Program-made: the position numbers and the translations under genes
Notes under the pieces: generated by a model
What the model was told of the DNA's origin: nothing
The model's database searches: none
What the model saw: the letters and a program-made list of their open reading frames with translations, nothing else
Origin: Proteobacteria bacterium UBA6503
Lineage (GTDB): Bacteria > Pseudomonadota > Alphaproteobacteria > UBA1280 > UBA6503
Direction: 5' to 3'
Length of the DNA: 64,000 nucleotides
Assembly: GCA_002436405.1 (NCBI GenBank)
Contig: DJLZ01000005.1
Location: 1 to 64,000 of the forward strand
Part shown: piece by piece, positions 1 to 8,254 of the stretch
Position numbering within the stretch: the first letter of the stretch is position 1
Layout of the letters: the number at the start of each line of letters is the position of its first letter

Positions 1-1
1 C

Positions 2-563
2 GCAGGAGAACAAGACCATAAGACGCTTTCTCGCAATGCCCAATTTTTCCACCAAGACAAAGAGTTTGTGAAGTTTATTAAGGTGTTTATCTACCTTAAT
101 GACGTTACCACTGAGAACGGGCCGCATTGCTATATTGAGGGTAGCCATATTGATGAGCTTAACCAGCACGGTATTCCATACTCCACTCGCTTGTCAGACG
201 AACAGGTGCTAGGCATCTATGGGGAAGATAAACTAAGAATAGTAGAAGGCGGAAGCTGGTACCATCATTTTCGGCGATACGGTTGCGGCCCATAAGGGAT
301 TGCCCCTCAAAAAAGGCAGCCGCCTAATACTGCAGCTAGAGTATGCTACTTCACTCTATATGTCACCAGTATGCCCCTTTAGTGACTTAAGCTCAGGGGC
401 CAAGGAGGTAATACATCCAGAAGTGCTGAAGCAGGAGAGGTTGTTTGTTAATTATGATGCTCCCACTCGAAGAAGATATACTTCTATATCAAAGAAACAA
501 CTTAGGCCTAAATTTAGATGGTTTGAAAAACATTGGTTAAGATATATCAGGGCGTCTGAATAA
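2..563 (+). pseudogene. Phytanoyl-CoA dioxygenase-like gene, 5'-truncated by window edge and frameshifted
   Basis: The reading frame is already open at base 2, so the N-terminus lies outside the window. The first part contains an HQD triplet (the HxD iron ligand of Fe(II)/2-oxoglutarate oxygenases) followed by FIYLNDVTTENGP and EGSH, typical of the PhyH family (PF05721). Translation stops at 293-295. The family motif GDTVAAHKG, which supplies the distal His ligand, resumes one base out of frame from about 270 and runs on to a stop at 561-563. The shift falls in a TTTT run at 268-271, so one extra base explains it. The gene is either a recent pseudogene or carries a sequencing error. Substrate is unknown. 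It lies beside a recombinase, so it may be accessory DNA. Confidence 0.75.
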
Positions 564-804
564 CCTCATAGCACCACTTATAGCTGGAATATAGAAATGG
601 CTTTCCGCCTTCACGGTCTGTAAGTTTGACTGGTATTTTAAATTGAGTGCCAACCGGAAAGTCTTTTCTCATTTTTCTTGAGCATTCAACATCCATACTT
701 GTTGGGAAAATTTGGCCCTCAATAGGGCGTACGTGTACTCGAGAAGACTTACCCGCTTTTATAGCGTAGTAGGTTTCCACAATGATATAAAAATACTCAG
801 ACAT
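547..804 (-). CDS. Hypothetical protein, 85 aa
   Basis: I do not recognise this protein. The start is set at the ATG ending at base 804 (MSEYFYI) because AAGGAAGT lies about seven bases upstream of it; a longer frame to 828 lacks such a site. The product is small, soluble-looking and rich in basic and aromatic residues, with two cysteines and no signal peptide or membrane segment. It converges on, and overlaps by about 17 bases, the 3' end of the broken dioxygenase gene, and its upstream region abuts the recombinase. It is probably cargo of the same accessory segment. Confidence 0.5.
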   Translation of the reverse strand: MSEYFYIIVETYYAIKAGKSSRVHVRPIEGQIFPTSMDVECSRKMRKDFPVGTQFKIPVKLTDREGGKPFLYSSYKWCYEVIQTP

Positions 805-859
805 CACTGGACTTCCTTTTAGAACCAAGCGTTACTTACCTTAATGGAGGTAAGTATAT

Positions 860-2401
860 ATGCCGTATGAGAAAACCAAAACCATAAACTGCGCTATTTA
901 CACCCGCAAGTCGACGGACGAGGGGTTGGAGATGGACTTTAACACTCTCGATGCCCAGCGGGAGGCTTGCGAAGCGTACATCGCCAGCCAGCGGGGCGAG
1001 GGCTGGCGTGCCATAAAGCAAAAGTATGATGATGGCGGCTTTTCGGGTGGCAGTATGGAGCGACCAGCCCTTAAACGCCTGATGCAGGATATTAAAGCCG
1101 GCCAGGTTGATATCGTGGTTGTGTATAAGATTGACCGCCTTACACGTTCGCTGATGGACTTTGCCAAGCTTGTCGACGTATTTGATGCCCACAACGTGAC
1201 GTTCGTCAGCGTGACCCAGTCCTTCAACACTACGACCTCTATGGGGCGGCTGACGCTGAATGTGCTACTGTCCTTCGCCCAATTTGAACGAGAAGTCACC
1301 GGCGAGCGGATTCGGGATAAAATCGCTGCCAGTAAAAAGCGGGGCATGTGGATGGGCGGCGTACCCCCATTGGGTTATAAAATCGTTGACCGCCACCTTG
1401 AGGTTCAGCAAGGCGAAGTGGCGCAGGTGCGGAATATTTTTAAAACCTACCTAGAGCTGGGTGCGGTAAAGGAGCTTAAGAAAATGCTGGATAAAAACGG
1501 AATTAAAAGCCCCGATCGTATCTCAGCCAATGGTAATCCCTATGGTGGCAAACCGTTTAGCCGCGGTGCCCTCTACGCCATGTTGAAGAACCCCGCCTAT
1601 ATCGGGAAGGTTAAACACAAGAGCAAGGTTTACCAAGGCACGCACGAGCCCATTATTGATGAGGCAACTTGGCACGAGGTACAAAACCGCCTTGATGAAA
1701 ATACGCAGATTCGTACAGGACGGCTTGAAAGCCTTTATTTACTGCGGGGCCTGTTATTTGATGTGGACGGTACACCCTATAGCCCCACCCATACAAAAAA
1801 GGGCAGCTTGAAATACCGCTATTATATCTCCCAAAATCTACTGCAGTTTAAAGAACATCCTAAGGGATTAATCGCTAGGCTGCCTGCGGGTGAGGTTGAA
1901 GAAGTCATTATCATTAATCTACGAAAATATTTAGCTAGAGTATTGGCGCAACAAGTTGATGGGGCCTCTCAATACTTATCGCAAAATATGGATAAGCTGG
2001 AGGGGGCTGCACTAGTGAGGGGGTTGGTGACACGTATCAATGTTGGCCCAGAGGAAATGGTGTTAAATCTAGATGGTAGCAGGCTTAGCGAAATTGTGCG
2101 AAGCAGCCTAGATCTTACATTGAGTGGCCAAATACAATTGGATAAGCATCTCACTATCCCATATGTTGTAAAGCAGGGCAGGAACGGTTCTTTAATAATC
2201 AACCCCGAAAGCAAAGAACTGGAATTATTTGATATGCCCAAGGATGAGTTAAAGCGGCTGGTGCAAGGTGTGGTTTGGCGAGATAGGCACTTTAACGGTG
2301 AAACCCTGACGGCCATTGCCGAAGATGAAAACTACTCCGAGTCGTACGTGCGCCATTCTATTAACAAAAGCTTTGATACCCTCACCAAATACTTCCAATA
2401 A
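860..2401 (+). CDS. Large serine recombinase (site-specific integrase/excisionase type)
   Basis: At 513 aa this matches the large serine recombinases that integrate or excise mobile DNA. The N-terminal resolvase domain (about 10-165) has the catalytic serine in YTRKST (Ser18), followed by DAQREACE, VVYKIDRLTRS and FAQFERE, all characteristic of the family (PF00239). The central recombinase domain (PF07508, about 180-290) starts after GGVPPLGYKI and contains LKNPAYIGKV. The C-terminal part ends in a helical DNA-binding-like segment. GTAAGT-rich sequence precedes the ATG, with GGAGG at 845-849. The gene is followed by clustered TCCCTG repeats and a tRNA-Ser gene, which fits an element end. No phage structural genes are visible, so the element type is open. 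Confidence 0.93.
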   Translation: MPYEKTKTINCAIYTRKSTDEGLEMDFNTLDAQREACEAYIASQRGEGWRAIKQKYDDGGFSGGSMERPALKRLMQDIKAGQVDIVVVYKIDRLTRSLMDFAKLVDVFDAHNVTFVSVTQSFNTTTSMGRLTLNVLLSFAQFEREVTGERIRDKIAASKKRGMWMGGVPPLGYKIVDRHLEVQQGEVAQVRNIFKTYLELGAVKELKKMLDKNGIKSPDRISANGNPYGGKPFSRGALYAMLKNPAYIGKVKHKSKVYQGTHEPIIDEATWHEVQNRLDENTQIRTGRLESLYLLRGLLFDVDGTPYSPTHTKKGSLKYRYYISQNLLQFKEHPKGLIARLPAGEVEEVIIINLRKYLARVLAQQVDGASQYLSQNMDKLEGAALVRGLVTRINVGPEEMVLNLDGSRLSEIVRSSLDLTLSGQIQLDKHLTIPYVVKQGRNGSLIINPESKELELFDMPKDELKRLVQGVVWRDRHFNGETLTAIAEDENYSESYVRHSINKSFDTLTKYFQ

Positions 2402-2541
2402 TTCCCTGCCTAATTCCCTGCCTATTTCCCTGTTTTTAGATTGTCTCAAGCTCTTTGCGTAAGGTAGAGTCTCGTTTTAGGTTCTTCTTGAAGTTTGTTT
2501 TACAAAAAAATCCCTGTTAATTCCCTGTTAAACAGGGAATT
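2401..2541. repeat. Cluster of TCCCTG-core repeats ending in a perfect inverted repeat
   Basis: Immediately after the recombinase stop there are two and a half copies of a 12-bp unit, ATTCCCTGCCTA (2401-2433). About 80 bp on, two TCCCTGTTAA units (2511-2531) run into the inverted copy AACAGGGAATT. AATTCCCTGTT (2519-2529) and AACAGGGAATT (2531-2541) form a perfect 11-bp inverted repeat around one base. Position next to a serine recombinase suggests binding or attachment sites. I recall similar repeats beside such recombinases in other alphaproteobacteria but could not verify this here. Confidence 0.7.
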
Positions 2542-2652
2542 GGGCCGGCAATTAAGGGGGCGCAAACGCACCTCAAGTTTCAATTCTGAGACTTTTGCAG
2601 AGAATTGGGCGTTTTGAGGCGTAGAGAAAAGTCTACTGGTGCGAATGAAAAC

Positions 2653-2675
2653 AAAAACCCCGCTGTGGGCGGGGT
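2653..2675 (-). terminator. Rho-independent terminator of tRNA-Ser
   Basis: ACCCCGC and GCGGGGT (2657-2663 and 2669-2675) pair around a 5-nt loop. On the minus strand the stem is followed by a T run (complement of the A run at 2653-2657). It lies about 45 bp past the tRNA-Ser 3' end. The 317 bp from 2402 to 2718 hold only this and the repeats. Confidence 0.7.
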
Positions 2676-2718
2676 GTTGGGGGGAAGTCTCTGGGTTGTG
2701 TTACAACCCAAGACTTAA

Positions 2719-2811
2719 TGGCGGAGACGGTGGGATTCGAACCCACGATACGGGTCTACCCCGTATACTTCCTTAGCAGGGAAGCGCCTTCAGCCACTCG
2801 GCCACGTCTCC
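2719..2811 (-). tRNA. tRNA-Ser (GCU anticodon)
   Basis: A class II tRNA of 90 nt plus an encoded CCA. The acceptor arms GGAGACG and CGTCTCC pair perfectly with discriminator G. The anticodon arm is CTTCC-CTGCTAA-GGAAG, giving anticodon GCU (codons AGC/AGU). A long variable arm and a normal GGTTCGAAT T-loop are present. It sits between the recombinase element and the divergently oriented tRNA-Thr. Confidence 0.95.
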
Positions 2812-2944
2812 GTAAGTTCGAAGGTGACTTTAAAAGCTTGCGGGGTGAGTGTCAACAAGGTTTGTGGCTATATTTAAAATAATTGCAATTTATAGGCATT
2901 TTCTGGTTGCATCCGTCACGATTTTTTAGCATATTACCTCTCGT

Positions 2945-3020
2945 GCCGGCATAGCTCAGTTGGTAGAGCAACTGATTTGTAATCAGTAGGTCACGAGTTC
3001 GAATCTTGTTGCCGGCACCA
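2945..3020 (+). tRNA. tRNA-Thr (UGU anticodon)
   Basis: A 76-nt class I tRNA including encoded CCA. Acceptor arms GCCGGCA and TGCCGGC pair. The anticodon arm is CTGAT-TTGTAAT-ATCAG-like with anticodon TGT, reading ACA. D-arm (AGCTCAGTTGGTAGAGC) and T-loop (GTTCGAAT) are canonical. Confidence 0.95.
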
Positions 3021-3145
3021 TTCATTTATAATCCCCCATATTTGTAAGACATAAACGCAACACTGTTGTGCTTTTTGCGCACGTGTTTAAAATTTGTGTA
3101 CGGTTTGCCTTTTCATTACGTATCAAAGCAAGTAAAGTTTGGGGC

Positions 3146-4012
3146 ATGAAGGCGAATAAAACACTCCAAACAGTTCTGTTGTGCAGCACACTACTTGCGG
3201 GTAGTGGTTGTTCTATTGTTGTAAAGCGCGTTGGTAACAGCTTTTCAGGCTCATTAAACGCCGCTGTCATGAATCATGATGACCTTGAGCTTGTGCGTGA
3301 TGGCGCACCGTCATACATGCTCTTGATGGACAGTATTTTGGCTCGTAAGCCTTCTGACCCTGCAGCGTATAGCTCAGCGGCCAACCTATACAGTGCTTAT
3401 GCGGGTGTGTTTGTTCAAGACCAAGCCCGTGCACTACGCCTTTCGGACCGTGCGTTTGATTATGCCCAAACAGGCTTATGCTTAGACGTTAAAACCCTAT
3501 GTAACGTTGACGACCTTAACTTCGAAGATTTTGAAGCAGGCATGAAATCAGTGAAAAAATCTGATCTTGCCACGCTATACACCACTGCAACCGTATGGGC
3601 AGGGTGGGTGCAACTGCGTAAAGACGATTGGGGTGCAATTGCACACCTCGCTAAGATTACTGCCATGATGGAAAAGGTTATTGAGATTGATCCAGCCTAC
3701 GAAGATGGCAAGGCCCAAATGTACATGGGCGTGCTTGAATCATTGGTACCGCCAGCTGCTGGTGGCGACCTTGAAAAAGCAAAAATGCATTTTGAAAATG
3801 CTGATGAAATGTCAGACGGTAAAAACCTATTTGTAAAAGTTCTGCTGGCTGAAAATTACGCCCGCATGATGTTTGAACAAGAGCTGCACGACACCTTGTT
3901 GAAGGATGTTTTGAAAGCTGATCCACACGCCGAAGGCTACACCTTGATGAACGTAGTGGCACAGCAACGTGCAAAAGAACTTCTTGAAACATCAGACGAA
4001 TATTTTAATTAA
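3146..4012 (+). CDS. TRAP transporter TatT component lipoprotein
   Basis: A 288-aa lipoprotein. The start at 3146 (MKANKTL) is chosen because it gives a proper lipoprotein signal peptide with lipobox LLAGSGC; an upstream in-frame start at 3068 would add an implausible extension. The mature part is helical, with AAYSSAANLYSAYAG, EDFEAGMKSV and PPAAGGDLEKAKMHFENA resembling the TPR-like repeats of TatT/Tp0956 proteins (PF16811). In spirochaetes this component is known to associate with the TRAP solute receptor. The next three genes are receptor, small and large TRAP subunits on the same strand, so a role at the receptor, probably for a hydrophobic ligand, is inferred. Confidence 0.85.
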   Translation: MKANKTLQTVLLCSTLLAGSGCSIVVKRVGNSFSGSLNAAVMNHDDLELVRDGAPSYMLLMDSILARKPSDPAAYSSAANLYSAYAGVFVQDQARALRLSDRAFDYAQTGLCLDVKTLCNVDDLNFEDFEAGMKSVKKSDLATLYTTATVWAGWVQLRKDDWGAIAHLAKITAMMEKVIEIDPAYEDGKAQMYMGVLESLVPPAAGGDLEKAKMHFENADEMSDGKNLFVKVLLAENYARMMFEQELHDTLLKDVLKADPHAEGYTLMNVVAQQRAKELLETSDEYFN

Positions 4013-4069
4013 TAAACAGTAAGTTAATATTTTAACTTAAATAAAAACTTTAAATAAACTGAGCGTAAA

Positions 4070-5095
4070 ATGAGCCTTAATTTCACATTCAAAAAGCTAT
4101 TTCTAACTGCCATTTTGGGCGCTGTTGCAAGCATGGTTGCAGGCACGGCGTTGGCCCAAACTTTTAAAGTGGCAACACTCAGCCCAGGTGGTTCGTACTG
4201 GGTGCAAAGTTTTAAAGAAGGTGCCAAAGAAATTGCTGAACGCACAGGCGACCGTGTGAAGTTTAAATTTTACCCAGGTGGTGTTATGGGCGGTGACCTT
4301 ACCGTGCTTCGTAAGATGAAAATTGGTCAGCTTCAAGGTGGTGCCATGGCAACGGGTTCGCTTTACGGCCAGTACCCTGATGCGGCCGCTTTGGGTATTC
4401 CGTTTACTTTCGAAACACAGGAAGAAATGGAATATGTGATGAACGGCCTGATGGACGACATTAAAGCAGGTGCCCGTGAAAACGGTTTTGTGATTACTGG
4501 CGTTATGGGCGGTGGCCCTGCGTACATTTTAAGTAAAGAAGAAGCCACAAGCTTTGACGATATTAAAAGCCATAAAGTTTGGGTGCCAGATAATGACCCT
4601 CAAACAGCTGATACCCTTAAAAAGCTAGGCATTAACCCTGTGCCACTTGGCGTGGGTGATGTTCTAACGGGCCTACAAACTGGCTTGATTGATACGGTTG
4701 CAGCTTCACCAGTCGTGGCGATTGCATTGCAGTGGCATACCCGTGTAAACCACATGATTAAAGTACCAGTGCTTTACCTTACAGGTGCGGTGGTGCTGAA
4801 CGAACGTGACTTTGCAAAACTAAGCGACGCTGACCAAGCTGTTGTGCTGGAAGTATTTGGCAAAGTGGCGAAAGACATTCACGCACGTAACATCGAAGAC
4901 AACGAAAAAGCATACATGGCTATGGTTGATCAAGGTATGAACGTGATTGAGCCACAAGGCGCTGACCTTCAAACCTGGAAAGACCTTGAAAAAGAAGCCC
5001 GTGCCCTTGTTGTGAGCAGCAGTGACTACTCGCCTGAAATTCTAGAAAAGCTCCAAAAACTGCAGGCTGCGTACAAAGCACAAGCCCAAAAATAA
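4070..5095 (+). CDS. TRAP transporter substrate-binding protein, DctP family
   Basis: A 341-aa periplasmic receptor. A Sec signal peptide (about 1-29, ending AGTALA-Q) precedes KVATLSPGGSYWVQSFKEGA, the usual DctP opening (PF03480). FYPGGVMGGD, the RKMKIGQLQGGA strand-helix and KVWVPDNDPQTAD are typical of the family, and GLQTGLIDTVAASP matches its hinge/ligand region. The ligand cannot be read from sequence. It lies 57 bp after the TatT lipoprotein and 23 bp before the small permease, consistent with a four-gene operon. Confidence 0.92.
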   Translation: MSLNFTFKKLFLTAILGAVASMVAGTALAQTFKVATLSPGGSYWVQSFKEGAKEIAERTGDRVKFKFYPGGVMGGDLTVLRKMKIGQLQGGAMATGSLYGQYPDAAALGIPFTFETQEEMEYVMNGLMDDIKAGARENGFVITGVMGGGPAYILSKEEATSFDDIKSHKVWVPDNDPQTADTLKKLGINPVPLGVGDVLTGLQTGLIDTVAASPVVAIALQWHTRVNHMIKVPVLYLTGAVVLNERDFAKLSDADQAVVLEVFGKVAKDIHARNIEDNEKAYMAMVDQGMNVIEPQGADLQTWKDLEKEARALVVSSSDYSPEILEKLQKLQAAYKAQAQK

Positions 5096-5118
5096 GAAGC
5101 CAAGAAGTTATATATTAA

Positions 5119-5601
5119 ATGCATAAGCTTGTACGGGTACTACGTTACCTTAAAAACATTGAGGAAGTTTTGCTCGTCATTGCGTTTGTAGCGCTTGTGG
5201 GCCTTGCGTTCACTCAGGTTATTTTGCGTAACGGTTTTGAAACCAGCATCATCTGGGCTGATATTGCCATCCGTATTTTAGTGCTATGGGTCACCATGCT
5301 GGGGGCCATGGTTGCTACCCAAAAGAAAAAGCATATTAAAATTGACCTTGCTGAACAGTTCCTTTCTCCTAAGCAATACCGCTACGTACGTGGGTTTGGC
5401 CGCTTTTTTGCCGCAGCCATGATGCTTATTGCCGCATATTACTGCCTGCAAATGACCATGCTTGAATATGAGTTTGGCACCATTGCGTTTGCTAATGTGC
5501 CGACTTGGGTTTGCCAAAGTATTCTGCCGATTGGGTTCTTCTCGATGGGGGTTCAGTTTGCGACCCAAGGCTACATGTACCTGCGAGGGCTTTTAGTATG
5601 A
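5119..5601 (+). CDS. TRAP transporter small permease subunit, DctQ family
   Basis: A 160-aa protein with four predicted membrane helices (about 15-35, 50-68, 88-110, 130-150), the normal DctQ architecture (PF04290). The family signature of a charged cytoplasmic loop, KKKHIKIDL after the second helix, is present. Its TGA stop overlaps the ATG of the large subunit (ATGA at 5598-5601), indicating translational coupling. Confidence 0.9.
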   Translation: MHKLVRVLRYLKNIEEVLLVIAFVALVGLAFTQVILRNGFETSIIWADIAIRILVLWVTMLGAMVATQKKKHIKIDLAEQFLSPKQYRYVRGFGRFFAAAMMLIAAYYCLQMTMLEYEFGTIAFANVPTWVCQSILPIGFFSMGVQFATQGYMYLRGLLV

Positions 5602-6878
5602 CCTATGCCGCAGCCTTTGCCACCCTTGTTCTAGGCCTCCTTGGCCAGCCACTGTTTGTGGTTATTCTTACTTTTGCCATGCTTGGCTTTGTGGTGCAGG
5701 ATATTCCGCTCAGTGTGATTGGTGCTGAACTTTACCGCATTACCGATACCCCGCTTTTGGCAGCGATTCCGCTGTTTACGTTTGTTGGCTTTTTGCTGAG
5801 TGAATCTAATAGCTCAACCCGTATTGTTAAGCTGACCGATGCTTTCTTTGGTTGGATGCCTTCTGGGCTTGCGTTTATTAGCCTTACAACATGTGCCTTC
5901 TTTACGGCTTTTACAGGGGCTTCAGGCGCAACGATTGTAGCGCTAGGGGCTTTGCTTTTGCCAGCGCTGCGCCACGCCAAATACCCTGAAAAATTCAGCC
6001 TGGGCTTGGTTACCTCATCAGGTAGCTTGGGCTTGCTATTGCCGCCATCAGTGCCACTGATTTTGTTTGGCATCTTGGCGCAACAAATGAACCAAGGCTA
6101 CAATATTACAATTGAAGACCTATTCATTGCGGGTCTTATGCCTACAGCATTGATGATTATTCTACTGGCGATTTATAGCTTTTTTGCTGGCGGTAAAGCG
6201 GCCCGTAAGCGTTTGCCATTCTCATTCAAAAACACTCTTACCGCTTTATGGGAAGCCAAGTGGGAACTACCACTTCCTGTCTTTGTGCTGGGTGGTATTT
6301 ACTCAGGCTACTTCGCCGTTTCTGAAGCAGCAGCTATGACGGTGTTTTATACCTTTGTGGTTGAGGTATTTATTTACCGTGAAATCCGCCTACGTGACCT
6401 TACACGCATTACCTCTGACGCTATGGTTATGGTGGGGGGCATTATGTTGGTGCTTGCCACAGCCCTTGCATTGGGCAACTACTTTGTGGATGCACAAGTG
6501 CCGTCAAAGGTCTTTAACTTTATTCAAACCCACGTGCATTCAAAGATTGCCTTCTTGCTACTGCTAAACGTGTTCTTGCTATTGCTGGGCGCTATGCTTG
6601 ATATTTTTGCAGCGCTTGTGCTTGTGGTACCGCTTATTTTGCCCGTGGCCGTTGCCTTTGGTATTGACCCTGTGCACTTGGGGATTATCTTCCTTGCGAA
6701 CATGCAAATTGGCTACATGACACCACCAATCGGTATGAACCTGTTTATTGCAAGCTACCGCTTTGATAAACCCGTGACGGCGATTTACCGTGCCTCGTTA
6801 CCATTTATGTTGGTACTGCTGGTGGCACTGATTGCCATTACGTATGTGCCGTGGTTATCGCTGGCCTTTATTCGATAA
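5598..6878 (+). CDS. TRAP transporter large permease subunit, DctM family
   Basis: A 426-aa, about 12-helix membrane protein of the DctM family (PF06808). The start at 5598 (MTYAAAF) overlaps the dctQ stop by ATGA; a longer frame from 5505 lies inside dctQ and is rejected. Family motifs include FTGASGATIVALGALLLP, the GSLGLLLPPSVPLILFG loop and NMQIGYMTPPIGMNLF. It forms the sodium-driven translocation pore with DctQ. A terminator follows at 6894-6920. Confidence 0.93.
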   Translation: MTYAAAFATLVLGLLGQPLFVVILTFAMLGFVVQDIPLSVIGAELYRITDTPLLAAIPLFTFVGFLLSESNSSTRIVKLTDAFFGWMPSGLAFISLTTCAFFTAFTGASGATIVALGALLLPALRHAKYPEKFSLGLVTSSGSLGLLLPPSVPLILFGILAQQMNQGYNITIEDLFIAGLMPTALMIILLAIYSFFAGGKAARKRLPFSFKNTLTALWEAKWELPLPVFVLGGIYSGYFAVSEAAAMTVFYTFVVEVFIYREIRLRDLTRITSDAMVMVGGIMLVLATALALGNYFVDAQVPSKVFNFIQTHVHSKIAFLLLLNVFLLLLGAMLDIFAALVLVVPLILPVAVAFGIDPVHLGIIFLANMQIGYMTPPIGMNLFIASYRFDKPVTAIYRASLPFMLVLLVALIAITYVPWLSLAFIR

Positions 6879-6893
6879 ACTATCAGATAAACT

Positions 6894-6920
6894 AAAAGCC
6901 CTGCATCAAGCAGGGCTTTT
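6894..6920. terminator. Terminator between TRAP operon and RNase D gene
   Basis: AAAAGCCCTGC (6894-6904) pairs with GCAGGGCTTTT (6910-6920) around a 5-nt loop. The plus-strand T run fits termination after dctM. The hairpin lies between convergent genes and may serve both. Confidence 0.85.
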
Positions 6921-6963
6921 TATCATTTAACACTTAAGCCCTAAAACGGGCGTTTAAAGCGTT

Positions 6964-8106
6964 TTAGGCTTTAGGGCCTGTAACGAGTGATCCATCCTCA
7001 ATAAACAGCGCCATTTCACCTTTTAGGAGGGCTTTAAGCTCTTTTCCGAGGAGTTCGTAGCGCCAGCCTTTATCAAGTTGGCTTGGTTTACCCAAAATAA
7101 AGTCTTCAATATCGCTGGTGGTGGCAATCAGGCGCGGGGTAATGTTTTCCTGTTCTGCCGTATGAGCCACCAAAAGCTGTGTCAGCTTGAGCACCATGCC
7201 ATCAGCCGTTTCGCTGCGCTGCGGGCGCTTTGCTGGGCGCTCAAGGTCGGCCGCATCTGCTGACTGAATCTCTTGCAAAATCGGGAACAGCTCTGAACCA
7301 TAACGGCGGATAAAGTCTTTGCTAATCATGCGCATGTTTTCAGTTTCGGGTGCTGTTGTTGGGCGTTGTTGTGCTAGCACAATCAAAGCTTCGTTTTTAA
7401 TAATGTAGTGGCGCGGGCGGTTTTCTTCCTGCGCTTTTTCATCACGCCAAAGGGCAAGGCGGCGCAACGCTGTGTACGCCTGAGGCGAGCGGTCTTTTAA
7501 ACGCATGCCTTTGGTCAGTTGGTCAGGGTTGCTTGCAAAGGCCTCTTCTGAAAGTAGGCGCTCTTCTTCATCATCCAGCCAGCTGAGGCGGTCTTTGCTT
7601 TTTAGGCGGTTAATAATGTTGTGGTAGGCCTTAATTAGGTAAACCACATCATCAAGGGCGTAGCGCAGCTGTTGATCAGTGAGCGGGCGGCGTTGCCAGT
7701 TGGTCAGCTGTTGGGCTTTGCTGAGGCGGGTGCTCAGCGTGCGCTCAATAAGGTTGATGTAGCTAATTTGCTCCCCAAAGCCAAGGGCCATGGCGGCAAT
7801 TTGGGTATCGAAAACGTTTGGCAGCACTTTGCCTGTCATCTGTTGAAAAATCTCAAGGTCTTGGCGGGCTGCGTGGAAAACCTTCACCACTTTAGGGTCA
7901 AGCAGTAGGTCGAGGAGGGGTTGAAGGTCAAGCTCCTTTGCTAGGGGGTCGATGGCGTAGGCTTCTTCTTCGGTACCAACCTGAATCAGGCAAAGCTCAG
8001 GGTAGTAGGTGCGCTCGCGATGAAACTCAGTATCGACGGCAATGACATTGGCTTTTTTAAGGTGGGCAAGGGCTTGGTCAAAATCTGCTTGGGTTTGGAT
8101 AAGCAT
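6964..8106 (-). CDS. rnd: Ribonuclease D
   Basis: A 380-aa 3'-5' exoribonuclease of the DEDDy class that trims tRNA and other stable RNA precursors. Catalytic residues are visible: AVDTEF (Asp25, Glu27), AARQDLEIF (Asp83) and RYALDDVVYL (Tyr149, Asp153). The exonuclease domain (about 1-165) is followed by an HRDC domain (about 205-285, PQAYTALRRLALWRDEKAQ) and a second C-terminal helical region, the usual RNase D order. Transcribed away from the hypothetical gene downstream of nptA; a GC hairpin at about 8134-8153 lies in its leader. Confidence 0.93.
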   Translation of the reverse strand: MLIQTQADFDQALAHLKKANVIAVDTEFHRERTYYPELCLIQVGTEEEAYAIDPLAKELDLQPLLDLLLDPKVVKVFHAARQDLEIFQQMTGKVLPNVFDTQIAAMALGFGEQISYINLIERTLSTRLSKAQQLTNWQRRPLTDQQLRYALDDVVYLIKAYHNIINRLKSKDRLSWLDDEEERLLSEEAFASNPDQLTKGMRLKDRSPQAYTALRRLALWRDEKAQEENRPRHYIIKNEALIVLAQQRPTTAPETENMRMISKDFIRRYGSELFPILQEIQSADAADLERPAKRPQRSETADGMVLKLTQLLVAHTAEQENITPRLIATTSDIEDFILGKPSQLDKGWRYELLGKELKALLKGEMALFIEDGSLVTGPKA

Positions 8107-8186
8107 AAAAAATGGGGTCTTTCTTCTTGGTCGCCCTTCAGCGGAGGGCGTTTGTTATATGCTTTAAGTATATAACAGTTTTCAGA

Positions 8187-8228
8187 ATAAAAAAGGCCAC
8201 GCCATCAGTATAGATACTGAGGCGTGGC
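8187..8228 (-). terminator. Terminator of the unknown gene at 8255-8968
   Basis: GCCACGCC (8196-8203) pairs with GGCGTGGC (8221-8228), and TCAGTA with TACTGA inside, leaving a 4-nt loop. The minus-strand T run follows (complement of A at 8188-8194). The gene therefore forms its own transcription unit between rnd and nptA. Confidence 0.85.
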
Positions 8229-8254
8229 AATTTAGTCGTTATTGGATGAAACCC

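Noticed and set aside
860..2401. A complete prophage or integrative element in the window
   Set aside because: Only the recombinase and its right flank are visible; the left part is outside, so its type cannot be stated.
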